NCBI GenBank assembly: GCA_050011815.1
Contig: JBEKIJ010000008.1
Coordinates: forward strand, 1 to 64,000
Direction of reading: 5' to 3'
DNA length: 64,000 nt
Source: Chersky-840 sp050011815
GTDB lineage: Bacteria > Actinomycetota > Acidimicrobiia > Acidimicrobiales > UBA8190
Shown: one piece after another, positions 55,779-62,997 of the stretch
How the letters are laid out: the number at the start of each line of letters is the position of its first letter
Numbering within the stretch: the stretch's first letter is position 1
Position numbers and translations under genes: made by a program
Notes under the pieces: model-generated
What the model saw: the letters and a program-made list of their open reading frames with translations, nothing else
The model's database searches: none
Told to the model about the DNA's origin: nothing

Positions 55779-57596
55779 ATGACTGCAGAGCAACAGCTCG
55801 AGCGGTCCGTACTCGAACGAAAAGAACGCGAAGAGCTTCGGGCGATCGCCCAGGCGATGTCGCTCGACACCAATTCGCGCAGCAAAAAGGCCGACATCAT
55901 CGACCAGATCCTGCGCGCCGCGGGGGTCGAGGTGTCGTCGGGTTCCGCCGGGAGCGCCAACGGGAGCTCCGCCGCGCCCGCCCGGGCCCGTGGTGCGAGC
56001 CGAAGCGCGGCGGCCGACGGTGAGCCCGAGGGCATCGAGCTCGACGGCGATGCCAGCAATGGGACCGGGCCCGGACACGAAGGTGCCAACGGCAGCGCCA
56101 GGTCCTCGGCTGCGTCTGTCTCCTCGGCCTCCTCGGGTGGATCCCAGGATGAGGACCCGCCCGGGACAGAGGCGTCGGACCCCGCCTCGGAGCGGTCCAC
56201 CGGTGAGTCCGCGGGTGATCAATCCTCGGCGGAACGCGACGGGGCCGGCCCGGCGGTGGATCGTGTGTCCAACGCGCCACGCCAGGGTGGAGGCCAGAAC
56301 CAGAACCGTCAGCCCATGCAGCAGGGTGGCAATGCCAATGAGCCCGGCAATCGCCGGGGACGACGCCGGCGCGGCCGCGAGCGCACGCCCGGCGGTGGCG
56401 GTGGCGGTGGCGGTGGTGAGCGCGAGCTTCAGGGAGGCGGGCAAGAAGCCCAGTACTCCGGCGAGCTCATCCCCGTGAGCGGCCTGCTCGACCTGCGCGA
56501 CGAAGGGTATGGGTTCCTGCGGGCCGAGGGATACCTGCCGAGTTCGAAAGACGTCTACATCTCCATCAGCCAGGCCCGCCGCTTCGCCATGCGCCGCGGT
56601 GACTTCGTCGAAGGTGCGTGCCGCCCCGCGGCGTCGAACGAGAAGTTCCCGGCGCTCATCCGCATCGACTCCGTGAGCGGACTTGCGCCCGATGAAGCCC
56701 GGAACCGCCCTCGGTTCGAGGACCTCACGCCGCTGTTCCCCGACGAGCGGCTTCGGCTCGAGACGACCGGGTCGGCGGAATTGACCACCAGGATCATCGA
56801 TCTGCTCTCGCCCATCGGCAAGGGTCAGCGCGGGATGATCGTGTCGCCCCCCAAGGCCGGCAAGACGACGATCCTGAAGCAGATCGCCCACTCGATCGAG
56901 GCCAACAACCCCGAGGTGCACCTGATCGTCCTCCTCGTCGACGAGCGACCCGAAGAGGTCACCGACATGCGCCGCTCGGTCAAAGGCGAGGTGGTGGCCT
57001 CCACGTTCGACCGGCCCTCTGACGAGCACACCGCCATCGCCGAGCTCACGATCGATCGGGCCAAGCGACTCGTCGAGCTGGGGAGGGACGTGGTCATCGT
57101 GCTCGATGGCATCACGCGCCTCGCTCGGGCCTACAACCTGGCCGCACCGGCCACGGGCCGGATCATGTCCGGTGGGGTCGACTCCGGCGCCCTGTACCCC
57201 CCGAAGAGGTTCTTCGGTGCGGCTCGGAACATCGAGGAAGGCGGTTCCCTCACCATCCTCGCCACCGCCCTGGTGGAGACGGGCTCGAAGATGGACGAGG
57301 TGATCTTCGAAGAGTTCAAGGGGACCGGCAACATGGAGATCCGCCTGGACCGGCGCCTGGCCGAGCGACGCCTCTACCCGTCGATCGACGTCAATGCCAG
57401 CTCCACCCGCCACGAGGAGCTCCTGTTCGATCGGGGGCAGCTCCAGCAGGTCTGGAAGCTGCGCCGGGTGCTCAACGCCCTGGCTGCGGACGGGAGCGCG
57501 GCGGCTGGGCTCGAGCTGCTCATGGACAAGATCCGGAGCACCAAGAGCAACGACGAGTTCCTGGCCGAGATCGCCAAGGGCCCCACGCCGGCCTGA
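55779..57596 (+). CDS. rho: Transcription termination factor Rho
   Basis: A 605-residue RNA-dependent ATPase helicase. The N-terminal SAP-like helix bundle (ERKEREELRAIAQAMSLDTNSRSKKADIIDQIL) is followed by an insertion of about 180 residues, first acidic and Ser/Gly-rich, then Gln/Asn/Arg/Gly-rich with a run of nine Gly, as in actinobacterial Rho proteins. The primary RNA-binding cold-shock-like domain has GYGFLRAEGYLPSSKDVYIS, and the motor domain has Walker A SPPKAGKTT, the Q-loop and R-loop region. The ATG at 55779 has GAGGTG upstream. The insertion probably strengthens RNA binding on GC-rich transcripts. Confidence 0.98.
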   Translation: MTAEQQLERSVLERKEREELRAIAQAMSLDTNSRSKKADIIDQILRAAGVEVSSGSAGSANGSSAAPARARGASRSAAADGEPEGIELDGDASNGTGPGHEGANGSARSSAASVSSASSGGSQDEDPPGTEASDPASERSTGESAGDQSSAERDGAGPAVDRVSNAPRQGGGQNQNRQPMQQGGNANEPGNRRGRRRRGRERTPGGGGGGGGGERELQGGGQEAQYSGELIPVSGLLDLRDEGYGFLRAEGYLPSSKDVYISISQARRFAMRRGDFVEGACRPAASNEKFPALIRIDSVSGLAPDEARNRPRFEDLTPLFPDERLRLETTGSAELTTRIIDLLSPIGKGQRGMIVSPPKAGKTTILKQIAHSIEANNPEVHLIVLLVDERPEEVTDMRRSVKGEVVASTFDRPSDEHTAIAELTIDRAKRLVELGRDVVIVLDGITRLARAYNLAAPATGRIMSGGVDSGALYPPKRFFGAARNIEEGGSLTILATALVETGSKMDEVIFEEFKGTGNMEIRLDRRLAERRLYPSIDVNASSTRHEELLFDRGQLQQVWKLRRVLNALAADGSAAAGLELLMDKIRSTKSNDEFLAEIAKGPTPA

Positions 57597-57674
57597 GCCC
57601 CCGTGCCGAGGTGACGGGGCCCGAGGCCCCGACCCGACCCGACCCGGCGGCCAGACCCCTAGAATGGAGGAATC

Positions 57675-57902
57675 ATGAAGGCCGACATTCACCCCTCCTA
57701 CGTGGACGCCTCGGTGCGCTGCTCCTGCGGCAACACCTTCGCGACCCGATCGACAAAGGCAGAGCTCCACGTCGAGCTGTGCAACGAGTGCCACCCGTTC
57801 TTCACGGGCAAGCAGAAGCTGGTCGACTCCGGTGGTCGGGTCGAGCGCTTCCAGCGCCGCTACGGCCAACGGGGCTCGCGGTCCAAGGCCAAGCGCGCCT
57901 GA
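57675..57902 (+). CDS. rpmE: 50S ribosomal protein L31, zinc-binding form
   Basis: A 75-residue L31: MKADIHPSYVDASVRCSCGNTFATRST then LHVELCNECHPFFTGKQKLVDSGGRVERFQRRYG. The four Cys (C-S-C and C-N-E-C) make this the zinc-containing (C+) type. GGAGGAATC before the ATG is a good ribosome site. A TAGAAT element at 57660-57665 overlaps the ribosome-site region and so is less likely to be its -10. It is followed by two hairpins and then prfA. Confidence 0.97.
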   Translation: MKADIHPSYVDASVRCSCGNTFATRSTKAELHVELCNECHPFFTGKQKLVDSGGRVERFQRRYGQRGSRSKAKRA

Positions 57903-57910
57903 CTCAGCCC

Positions 57911-57955
57911 GACGAGCTCCTGACCGACTGAGCTCGTCACGCCGCCGTAGGCGGC
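57911..57955 (+). terminator. Double hairpin after rpmE
   Basis: First hairpin: GACGAGCTC (57911-57919) pairs perfectly with GAGCTCGTC (57930-57938) around a 10-base loop. Second: GCCGCC (57941-57946) pairs with GGCGGC (57950-57955) around GTA. No U-tract follows, as is common for actinobacterial terminators. Confidence 0.55.
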
Positions 57956-57977
57956 GGAGGGGTCTGTAACGCGTCGG

Positions 57978-57983
57978 TACCCT
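57978..57983 (+). promoter_or_regulatory. -10 element TACCCT for prfA
   Basis: TACCCT ends 6 bp before ATG 57990; prfA, prmC and tsaC would form one leaderless transcript after the rpmE terminator. Confidence 0.55.
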
Positions 57984-57989
57984 GGTGCC

Positions 57990-59042
57990 ATGGACCCCGA
58001 ACGGCTCGCGGCGTGGGAGCAGGAGTACCAAGAGGTGCTCGATGCCCTGAGCGACCCCGCCGTCGTCGCGGACCGGGCCCGACTGCGCGACACCTCACGC
58101 CGCCACAAGGACCTCGAGGCGCTCCTGACCGTGGCCCGGCGGCTCAGCCAGGCGCAAGAGAACATGGCCACCGCTCGTCAGATGCTGACCGAGGCGTCGG
58201 GCGAGGATCGCGACGTGGTCAACGCCGAAATCGAGCGGGCTGCATCTGAGACCGCGGAGCTCGAGGAACAGCTGAGCCTGATGCTGCTCCCGAAGGATCC
58301 CAACATCGGCCGCAACGTCATCGTCGAGATCCGCGGTGCCGAAGGTGGTGAAGAGGCGAACCTGTTCGCCAAAGACCTGTTCGAGATGTACCGGCGCTAC
58401 GCAGAGCAACACGGGTGGCGCCTCGAGGTCCTGTCCTCGGACCCGTCGGACCGTGACGGTCTCAACGAAGTGACCTTCATCGTGAAGGGCCCCGACGCCT
58501 GGTCGCGCCTGAAGCACGAGGGGGGCACGCACCGGGTCCAACGGGTACCGGTGACCGAGTCCCAGGGTCGGATCCACACCTCGGCCGCCACGGTCATGGT
58601 GCTTCCCGAGGCGGACGAGGTCGAGGTGTCCATCGACCAGGCTGACCTGCGGGTCGACGTGTTCCGGTCGACGGGCCCTGGGGGCCAGTCGGTGAACACG
58701 ACGGACTCGGCGGTGCGCATCACCCACCTCCCCACCGGCATCGTCGTCTCCATGCAGGACGAGAAGAGCCAGATCCAGAACCGCGCCCGCGCCCTGCAGG
58801 TGCTGCGGGCCCGGTTGCTCAAGCTCGAACAGGACCGCGTCGCCGCCGAACAGTCAGAGCAACGTCGCAGCCAGGTCGGGGGAGGGAGCCGGTCCGAGAA
58901 GATCCGGACCTACAACTTCAAGGAGAACCGCGTGACCGACCATCGCGTCAAGCTCACCCTCCACAAGCTCGACCGTGTCCTCGAAGGAGATCTCGACGAG
59001 ATCGTGGACGCCCTGATCGCCGACGAGCGTCGACGGGCGTGA
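57990..59042 (+). CDS. prfA: Peptide chain release factor 1
   Basis: A 350-residue class I release factor reading UAA/UAG. The GGQ loop is in RSTGPGGQSVNTTDSAVRITH (modified by PrmC, encoded next). GGEEANLFAKDLFEMYRRYAEQHGW, HRVQRVPVTESQGRIHTSAATV and SEKIRTYNFKENRVTDHRV are RF1-specific. The last codons overlap the prmC start (GTGA). Confidence 0.98.
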   Translation: MDPERLAAWEQEYQEVLDALSDPAVVADRARLRDTSRRHKDLEALLTVARRLSQAQENMATARQMLTEASGEDRDVVNAEIERAASETAELEEQLSLMLLPKDPNIGRNVIVEIRGAEGGEEANLFAKDLFEMYRRYAEQHGWRLEVLSSDPSDRDGLNEVTFIVKGPDAWSRLKHEGGTHRVQRVPVTESQGRIHTSAATVMVLPEADEVEVSIDQADLRVDVFRSTGPGGQSVNTTDSAVRITHLPTGIVVSMQDEKSQIQNRARALQVLRARLLKLEQDRVAAEQSEQRRSQVGGGSRSEKIRTYNFKENRVTDHRVKLTLHKLDRVLEGDLDEIVDALIADERRRA

Positions 59043-59956
59043 CGCGGGCCGGTCCTGGAGTGGCGTCCCAGAGTGTGCGCGACCTTCTGGGCGCGACCTG
59101 CGCCGCCCTGGGGTCCGCGCAGGAGTCGCGATGGATGGTGGCGCATGTCGCGGGACTGCGCGCCGGAGACCTGGTGGCGAGATCCGACGTCGTGGTGGCG
59201 CCGGAGGTGTCGGATGCCGTCGCGGACATGGTGCAACGGCGCCTGTCGGGGGAGCCCCTGCAGTACGTGCTCGGCACCTGGGATTTTCGGGGCGTGGAAG
59301 TGCGCGTCGACCCGCGTGTCCTCATCCCGCGCCCCGAGACCGAGCAGGTGGTGGGGGTGGCGCTCGAGGAGCTGTTGTCCCCGGCCACGGGCCTGGCGCC
59401 GGGCGCCCCGCTGGTGGCCGCCGATCTCGGGACCGGGTCGGGCGCGATCGCGCTGGCCCTCGCTTCGGAGCTCGACCCGTCTCGGCTCTTCGAGGTGTGG
59501 GCGACCGACATCTCGGTGGGCGCTCTCGAGCTGTGCACCGAGAATCTCGCCGCGCTGGCGCGGCACGACCCGTTGGCGGCCGCCCGGGTCCGGGTGGCCC
59601 GGGGCTCGTGGTTCGAGGCCCTTCCCGCCGAGGTGGCCGGAGCGCTCCATCTGGTCGTGTCCAACCCGCCCTACGTCTCGGCGGCGGAATGGGAGGTGCT
59701 CGAGGCCGGGGTCCGCGACTACGAGCCGGTCGGGGCGCTCGTCCCCGGCCCCACCGGCCTCGAGGCCATCGAAGTGCTCTTGGAAGAGACGCCCCGCTGG
59801 CTCGCCCCCGGGGGGAGCCTCGTGGTGGAACTGGCCCCGGCCCAGGCCGAGGCGGTGCGCAGGCGAGCCACCGACCTCGGCTTCGACCGGGTCGAGGTCC
59901 GTGACGACCTGGCCGGTCGACCGCGCATGCTCGTGGCCCGGTCCTCGCCCCGGTGA
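59039..59956 (+). CDS. prmC: Release-factor glutamine methyltransferase
   Basis: A 305-residue enzyme that methylates the GGQ glutamine of release factors. The N-terminal helical domain is followed by LQYVLGTWDFRGVEVRVDPRVLIPRPETEQVV, motif I AADLGTGSGAIALALASEL, and the catalytic NPPY in VVSNPPYVSAAEWE. GTG at 59039 overlaps the prfA stop codon (GTGA), which couples the two. Confidence 0.97.
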   Translation: MTRAGPGVASQSVRDLLGATCAALGSAQESRWMVAHVAGLRAGDLVARSDVVVAPEVSDAVADMVQRRLSGEPLQYVLGTWDFRGVEVRVDPRVLIPRPETEQVVGVALEELLSPATGLAPGAPLVAADLGTGSGAIALALASELDPSRLFEVWATDISVGALELCTENLAALARHDPLAAARVRVARGSWFEALPAEVAGALHLVVSNPPYVSAAEWEVLEAGVRDYEPVGALVPGPTGLEAIEVLLEETPRWLAPGGSLVVELAPAQAEAVRRRATDLGFDRVEVRDDLAGRPRMLVARSSPR

Positions 59957-59960
59957 CGCA

Positions 59961-60632
59961 GTGACGCCCCGAGCCGCCGATGCCTCTGGGGGTGCCGGGG
60001 GCGACCCCGAGGGCCGGGACCCGACCGACCCGGGATCGGGAGGGTTCGAGGATGCGGTGGCCGCCCTGCGCGCCGGGGCCGTCGTGGCCATCCCCACCGA
60101 CACCGTCTACGGGCTGGCCGTCGATCCCACTCGCCCGGGAGCCACCGACGCGTTGTTCGCACTCAAAGCCCGGCCCGCGTCGCTCGACCTGCCGGTCCTG
60201 GTGGGATCGGTCGACCAGGCCGACGCCCTGGCCGGGCCGGGAGGCCTCTCACCGACGGCCCGACGCCTGGCGCAGGCGTTCTGGCCGGGGGCTCTCACCG
60301 TGGTGGTGCCCCGTCGGCGTGGTCTCGACTGGGCTCTCGGCGCCGGTGTCGGGACCATCGGACTGCGGCTTCCCGATCACCGCGTGGCTCGAGCCCTTTG
60401 CAACGGCGTCGGTGCCCTGGCCACCACGAGTGCCAACCTCCACGGTGAGGCGCCGTGCACCGATGCCGCCTCGGTGGCGCGCGTCTTCGGCTCGCGGGTG
60501 GTGGTGGTCGACGGCGGTCGCTGTGCCGGGGCGACGTCGACGGTGGTCTCGGTGCTCGACGACACCCCGCGGTGCCTACGAGAGGGTGCGGTGCCCTGGG
60601 CCGACGTGGCGGCTGTGCTCGGGGTCGGTTGA
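59961..60632 (+). CDS. tsaC: L-threonylcarbamoyladenylate synthase (Sua5/YrdC/TsaC family)
   Basis: A 223-residue YrdC-domain enzyme making the threonylcarbamoyl-AMP used for t6A in tRNA. The signature PTDTVYGLAVDP, the KARP segment, FWPGALTVVVP, GTIGLRLPDH and TTSANLHGE are all present. It lacks the C-terminal Sua5 domain. The first 28 residues are Gly/Asp-rich. GTG at 59961 is 4 bp after the prmC stop. Confidence 0.95.
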   Translation: MTPRAADASGGAGGDPEGRDPTDPGSGGFEDAVAALRAGAVVAIPTDTVYGLAVDPTRPGATDALFALKARPASLDLPVLVGSVDQADALAGPGGLSPTARRLAQAFWPGALTVVVPRRRGLDWALGAGVGTIGLRLPDHRVARALCNGVGALATTSANLHGEAPCTDAASVARVFGSRVVVVDGGRCAGATSTVVSVLDDTPRCLREGAVPWADVAAVLGVG

Positions 60633-60755
60633 GCGGCGTCGACCACACGACAGAGCGGGTCCGGGATCCCTCGGGTGTGGCAGGCTCACACCTGGCAATC
60701 GGGCCGTGGCGGATGTGGGCCCGAACGAGATGTGGGACGAATGAAAGGGGCAACG

Positions 60756-61166
60756 ATGTCAGCGGATCACGAGGCGACGGTGCGGGCCTTCTTCGGTGCC
60801 TGGGTCGAGCGCGATCCCGGGCGGCTCACCGCTTTCTTCGCCCCCGACGGCACCTGGAGTGAGGCGAACCGCGACGCGGCCAAGGGCCCCGACGAACTCC
60901 GCCCCGTCTTCGAGCTTCAGACCGGTTTCGCCTCGGACTTCTCCTTCGAGTTCAAGAGGTTGGAAGTGGTGGGCGACACGGTCTTCACCGAGCGTGTCGA
61001 CCGGTTCGTGATCAATGACACCCCGATGGCGGTGCCCGTCGCGGGGATCTTCGACTTCGACGGCGACGGGCTGATCGCGTCGTGGCGGGACTACTACGAC
61101 TGGTCACTTCTGGAGGCTCAGCTCCTGGCGGCCGGCGTCGACCTCAGCGGCGTCGACGACATCTGA
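60756..61166 (+). CDS. SnoaL/limonene-epoxide-hydrolase-like protein
   Basis: A 136-residue protein of the NTF2/SnoaL fold: HEATVRAFFGAWVERDPGRLTAFFAPDGTWSEANRDAAKGPDELRPVF, then DTVFTERVDRFVI and VAGIFDFDGDGLIASWRDYYDW, close to the limonene-1,2-epoxide hydrolase pattern (the late W-R-D-Y-Y-D with paired Asp/Arg). It may hydrolyse an epoxide or act as an isomerase. ATG 60756 with AAAGGGG upstream is preferred over ATG 60741. It interrupts the conserved cluster between tsaC and glyA. Confidence 0.85.
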   Translation: MSADHEATVRAFFGAWVERDPGRLTAFFAPDGTWSEANRDAAKGPDELRPVFELQTGFASDFSFEFKRLEVVGDTVFTERVDRFVINDTPMAVPVAGIFDFDGDGLIASWRDYYDWSLLEAQLLAAGVDLSGVDDI

Positions 61167-61252
61167 CGATCCGTCGTCATCGGCCCCAGGCACCACGCCT
61201 CGGGCCCGACTGACGGCATGACGTCGAATTCGCCGCCGGGCCCGTCGCCGGG

Positions 61253-62773
61253 TTACCGGAGCTCGGCTCGGCCCCCGGCCCCCAGGCGCGCCTTGCGGCC
61301 GCACCCTTCCTCCGCCATCAGGCTCCGCATGTCGTCGCCATCGGAGATGTTCCCCCACGTCCGGTGCTCGTCCGGGGTGAGCAGGGCCACGATGGCGAGC
61401 TCGGGCTCCCCCTCGCGGTCGTGCACCACGGTGTAGGACTCGATGGTGGCGTCACCCTCGAAATCCGCGGCCGGGGTGCGTTGGGGCCCGGCGTCCACGG
61501 CGTCCTGAGGACTCTCGTGACGGAACCCCGAGGCGGGCGGCGTGGTCGACCACACGCCGACGGCGTGTTTGGTGCAGTACCACCCCAGTCCCGTCACGAG
61601 GCCGAGAGAACCCGGATCAGCGCGCAGACGCTCGGCCATCGCCGCGATGGAATGGCTCACATAGTTGTTCCCCGGACCGCCGGCGAACCCGAGCCCACCG
61701 GTGACGGTGAGAGAACGGCCCGGATCGTCGAGGGCGAGCCCCAGCTCGCGCGCGGCGATCTGCACGGCGCACGGGAAGCACGAGTACAGGTCGACGTGCG
61801 CGATGTCGTCGATCCCGACGCCGGCGAGTGACAGGGCCCCCTTGCCGGCGGCCGCGATGGCGGGCGACGACCGCAGGTCTTGGCGGTGCGAGAGGAACCA
61901 GTGGTCGTGCGCGTCGGCTCCTGCCACGGGAAAGACCCAGCGGTCTTCGGCCACCCCCGCCCGGCGCGCCGCGTCGACCGAGCACAGGATCAGCGCCGCG
62001 CCCTGGTCGACGCGATCGTTGGCGTTCATCAGCTTGGGGTAGGGGAACGACACCATGCGGTTGGAGATCGTGACGGTCCGGATCTCCTCGGGGGTCCGAG
62101 GTTGGCGCGACCAGGCATAGGGATTGGTCGCCGCCACCGACGAGAAGCGTGCCCAGAGTTCCGAGACGGCCCGCTGGTGCTCTTCGATCGTCCGCCCCGA
62201 TTCGGCGCGCAGCGCATTCTCGAACAGCGGAAAGACGCGCAGCGGTCGGTCGAGTCCCCGGGCTGCTTCGATCTCGGTGACCGGGACACGGTCGGTGCCC
62301 AGCATGACCGGGGGTGCCGTGTCGTCGGGCTGCGTCGTCCACGCCAGGGTCGGGCGTTGCGGGTCGCGCCGGGCGGCCAGGCGGGTGTAGGTGCACTCGG
62401 CCCCGGTGATGAGCGCGACCTCGAGCTCTCCCGCCGCGATCAGAAGCGCCGTCTGGTTGACGACGGTCTGGGGGTTGTTCCCCCCGATGGCGGTGAGCGC
62501 CAGCTCGTGCGGCGCGATCCCGAGGCGCTGCGCCACGAGCAGGCCCGGATTGGCGTAGCGCCAGCTCAAGGGGACCATCACCCGGAGGGACTGGGTTCGG
62601 TCCAAAAGGGCCCGGCCGATCCCCCCGGGGCCACAGTCCTCGGCCGCCGCGCGCAGTGCCCTCGCCATGAGCTCGACCGGTTCGGCCCGCTCGGTGATCG
62701 CCACCTCGGGGTCTCGGCGCTCGGTGACCTGACCCACCCCCACCAGCACCGGCGTGTGAGGGTCGAGGGCCAC
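61253..62773 (-). CDS. Thiolase-superfamily acetyl-CoA acetyltransferase-like protein
   Basis: A 506-residue protein of the lipid-transfer-protein/SCP-x-like thiolase group: HTPVLVGVGQVTERRDPEVAITERAEPVELMARALRAAAED, GGNNPQTVVNQTALLIAAGE, LITGAECTYT, and late DLYSCFPCAVQIAARELG and GGLGFAGGPGNNYVSHSIAAMAE. The usual nucleophile region (Cys in the thiolase N-terminal half) reads G-G-N-N-P-Q, without the catalytic Cys, as is usual in this subgroup. GTG at 62773 lies 8 bp after a minus-strand TACGCT element. The enzyme may act on sterol or acyl-CoA side chains; not certain. Confidence 0.85.
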   Translation of the reverse strand: MALDPHTPVLVGVGQVTERRDPEVAITERAEPVELMARALRAAAEDCGPGGIGRALLDRTQSLRVMVPLSWRYANPGLLVAQRLGIAPHELALTAIGGNNPQTVVNQTALLIAAGELEVALITGAECTYTRLAARRDPQRPTLAWTTQPDDTAPPVMLGTDRVPVTEIEAARGLDRPLRVFPLFENALRAESGRTIEEHQRAVSELWARFSSVAATNPYAWSRQPRTPEEIRTVTISNRMVSFPYPKLMNANDRVDQGAALILCSVDAARRAGVAEDRWVFPVAGADAHDHWFLSHRQDLRSSPAIAAAGKGALSLAGVGIDDIAHVDLYSCFPCAVQIAARELGLALDDPGRSLTVTGGLGFAGGPGNNYVSHSIAAMAERLRADPGSLGLVTGLGWYCTKHAVGVWSTTPPASGFRHESPQDAVDAGPQRTPAADFEGDATIESYTVVHDREGEPELAIVALLTPDEHRTWGNISDGDDMRSLMAEEGCGRKARLGAGGRAELR

Positions 62774-62781
62774 GGGGGCCG

Positions 62782-62787
62782 AGCGTA
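62782..62787 (-). promoter_or_regulatory. -10 element TACGCT for the thiolase-like gene
   Basis: Minus-strand TACGCT ends 8 bp before GTG 62773; no Shine-Dalgarno site. Confidence 0.5.
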
Positions 62788-62832
62788 GCTTTCGGGGTCG
62801 GGGGAGCCCCCAGGCCGGCGCGGGGCCCTCGG

Positions 62833-62838
62833 TATGCT
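62833..62838 (+). promoter_or_regulatory. -10 element TATGCT for the rpiB remnant and glyA
   Basis: TATGCT ends 6 bp before the ATG at 62845 of the rpiB stump. It has the same spacing as intact leaderless genes nearby, so it may now serve mainly glyA. Confidence 0.55.
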
Positions 62839-62844
62839 TCGGCG

Positions 62845-62997
62845 ATGCGTATCGCGGTCGGTTTCGGCCACGTCGGCCACCCCCCGAACGAGCTCCCCGG
62901 AGGTGCCCGGCCGAGCCGGGGCACGAATTCGTCGATCCCGCCACGTCTGCCGAGGACGAGGTCGAACGCGACGCAGTGCGAGAGAGGACCGAGATGA
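62845..62997 (+). pseudogene. rpiB: Remnant of rpiB (ribose-5-phosphate isomerase B)
   Basis: The ATG opens MRIAVGFGHVGHPPNE, which matches the RpiB N terminus (typically GFDHAGFPLK), with the catalytic-region Asp changed to Gly. The frame then drifts to a non-RpiB 50-residue peptide. From 62910 the next frame reads AEPGHEFVD, matching RpiB residues around 24-31 at the right distance, so a net one-base frameshift separates the two. The rest of the gene is missing; about 60 bases later glyA begins. The short frame ends in ATGA with the glyA start. It no longer encodes an enzyme; it may act as a leader peptide. Confidence 0.65.

Noticed and set aside
55764..58031. 755-codon minus-strand frame opposite rho and rpmE
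   Set aside because: Covers several conserved plus-strand genes; no family motif.
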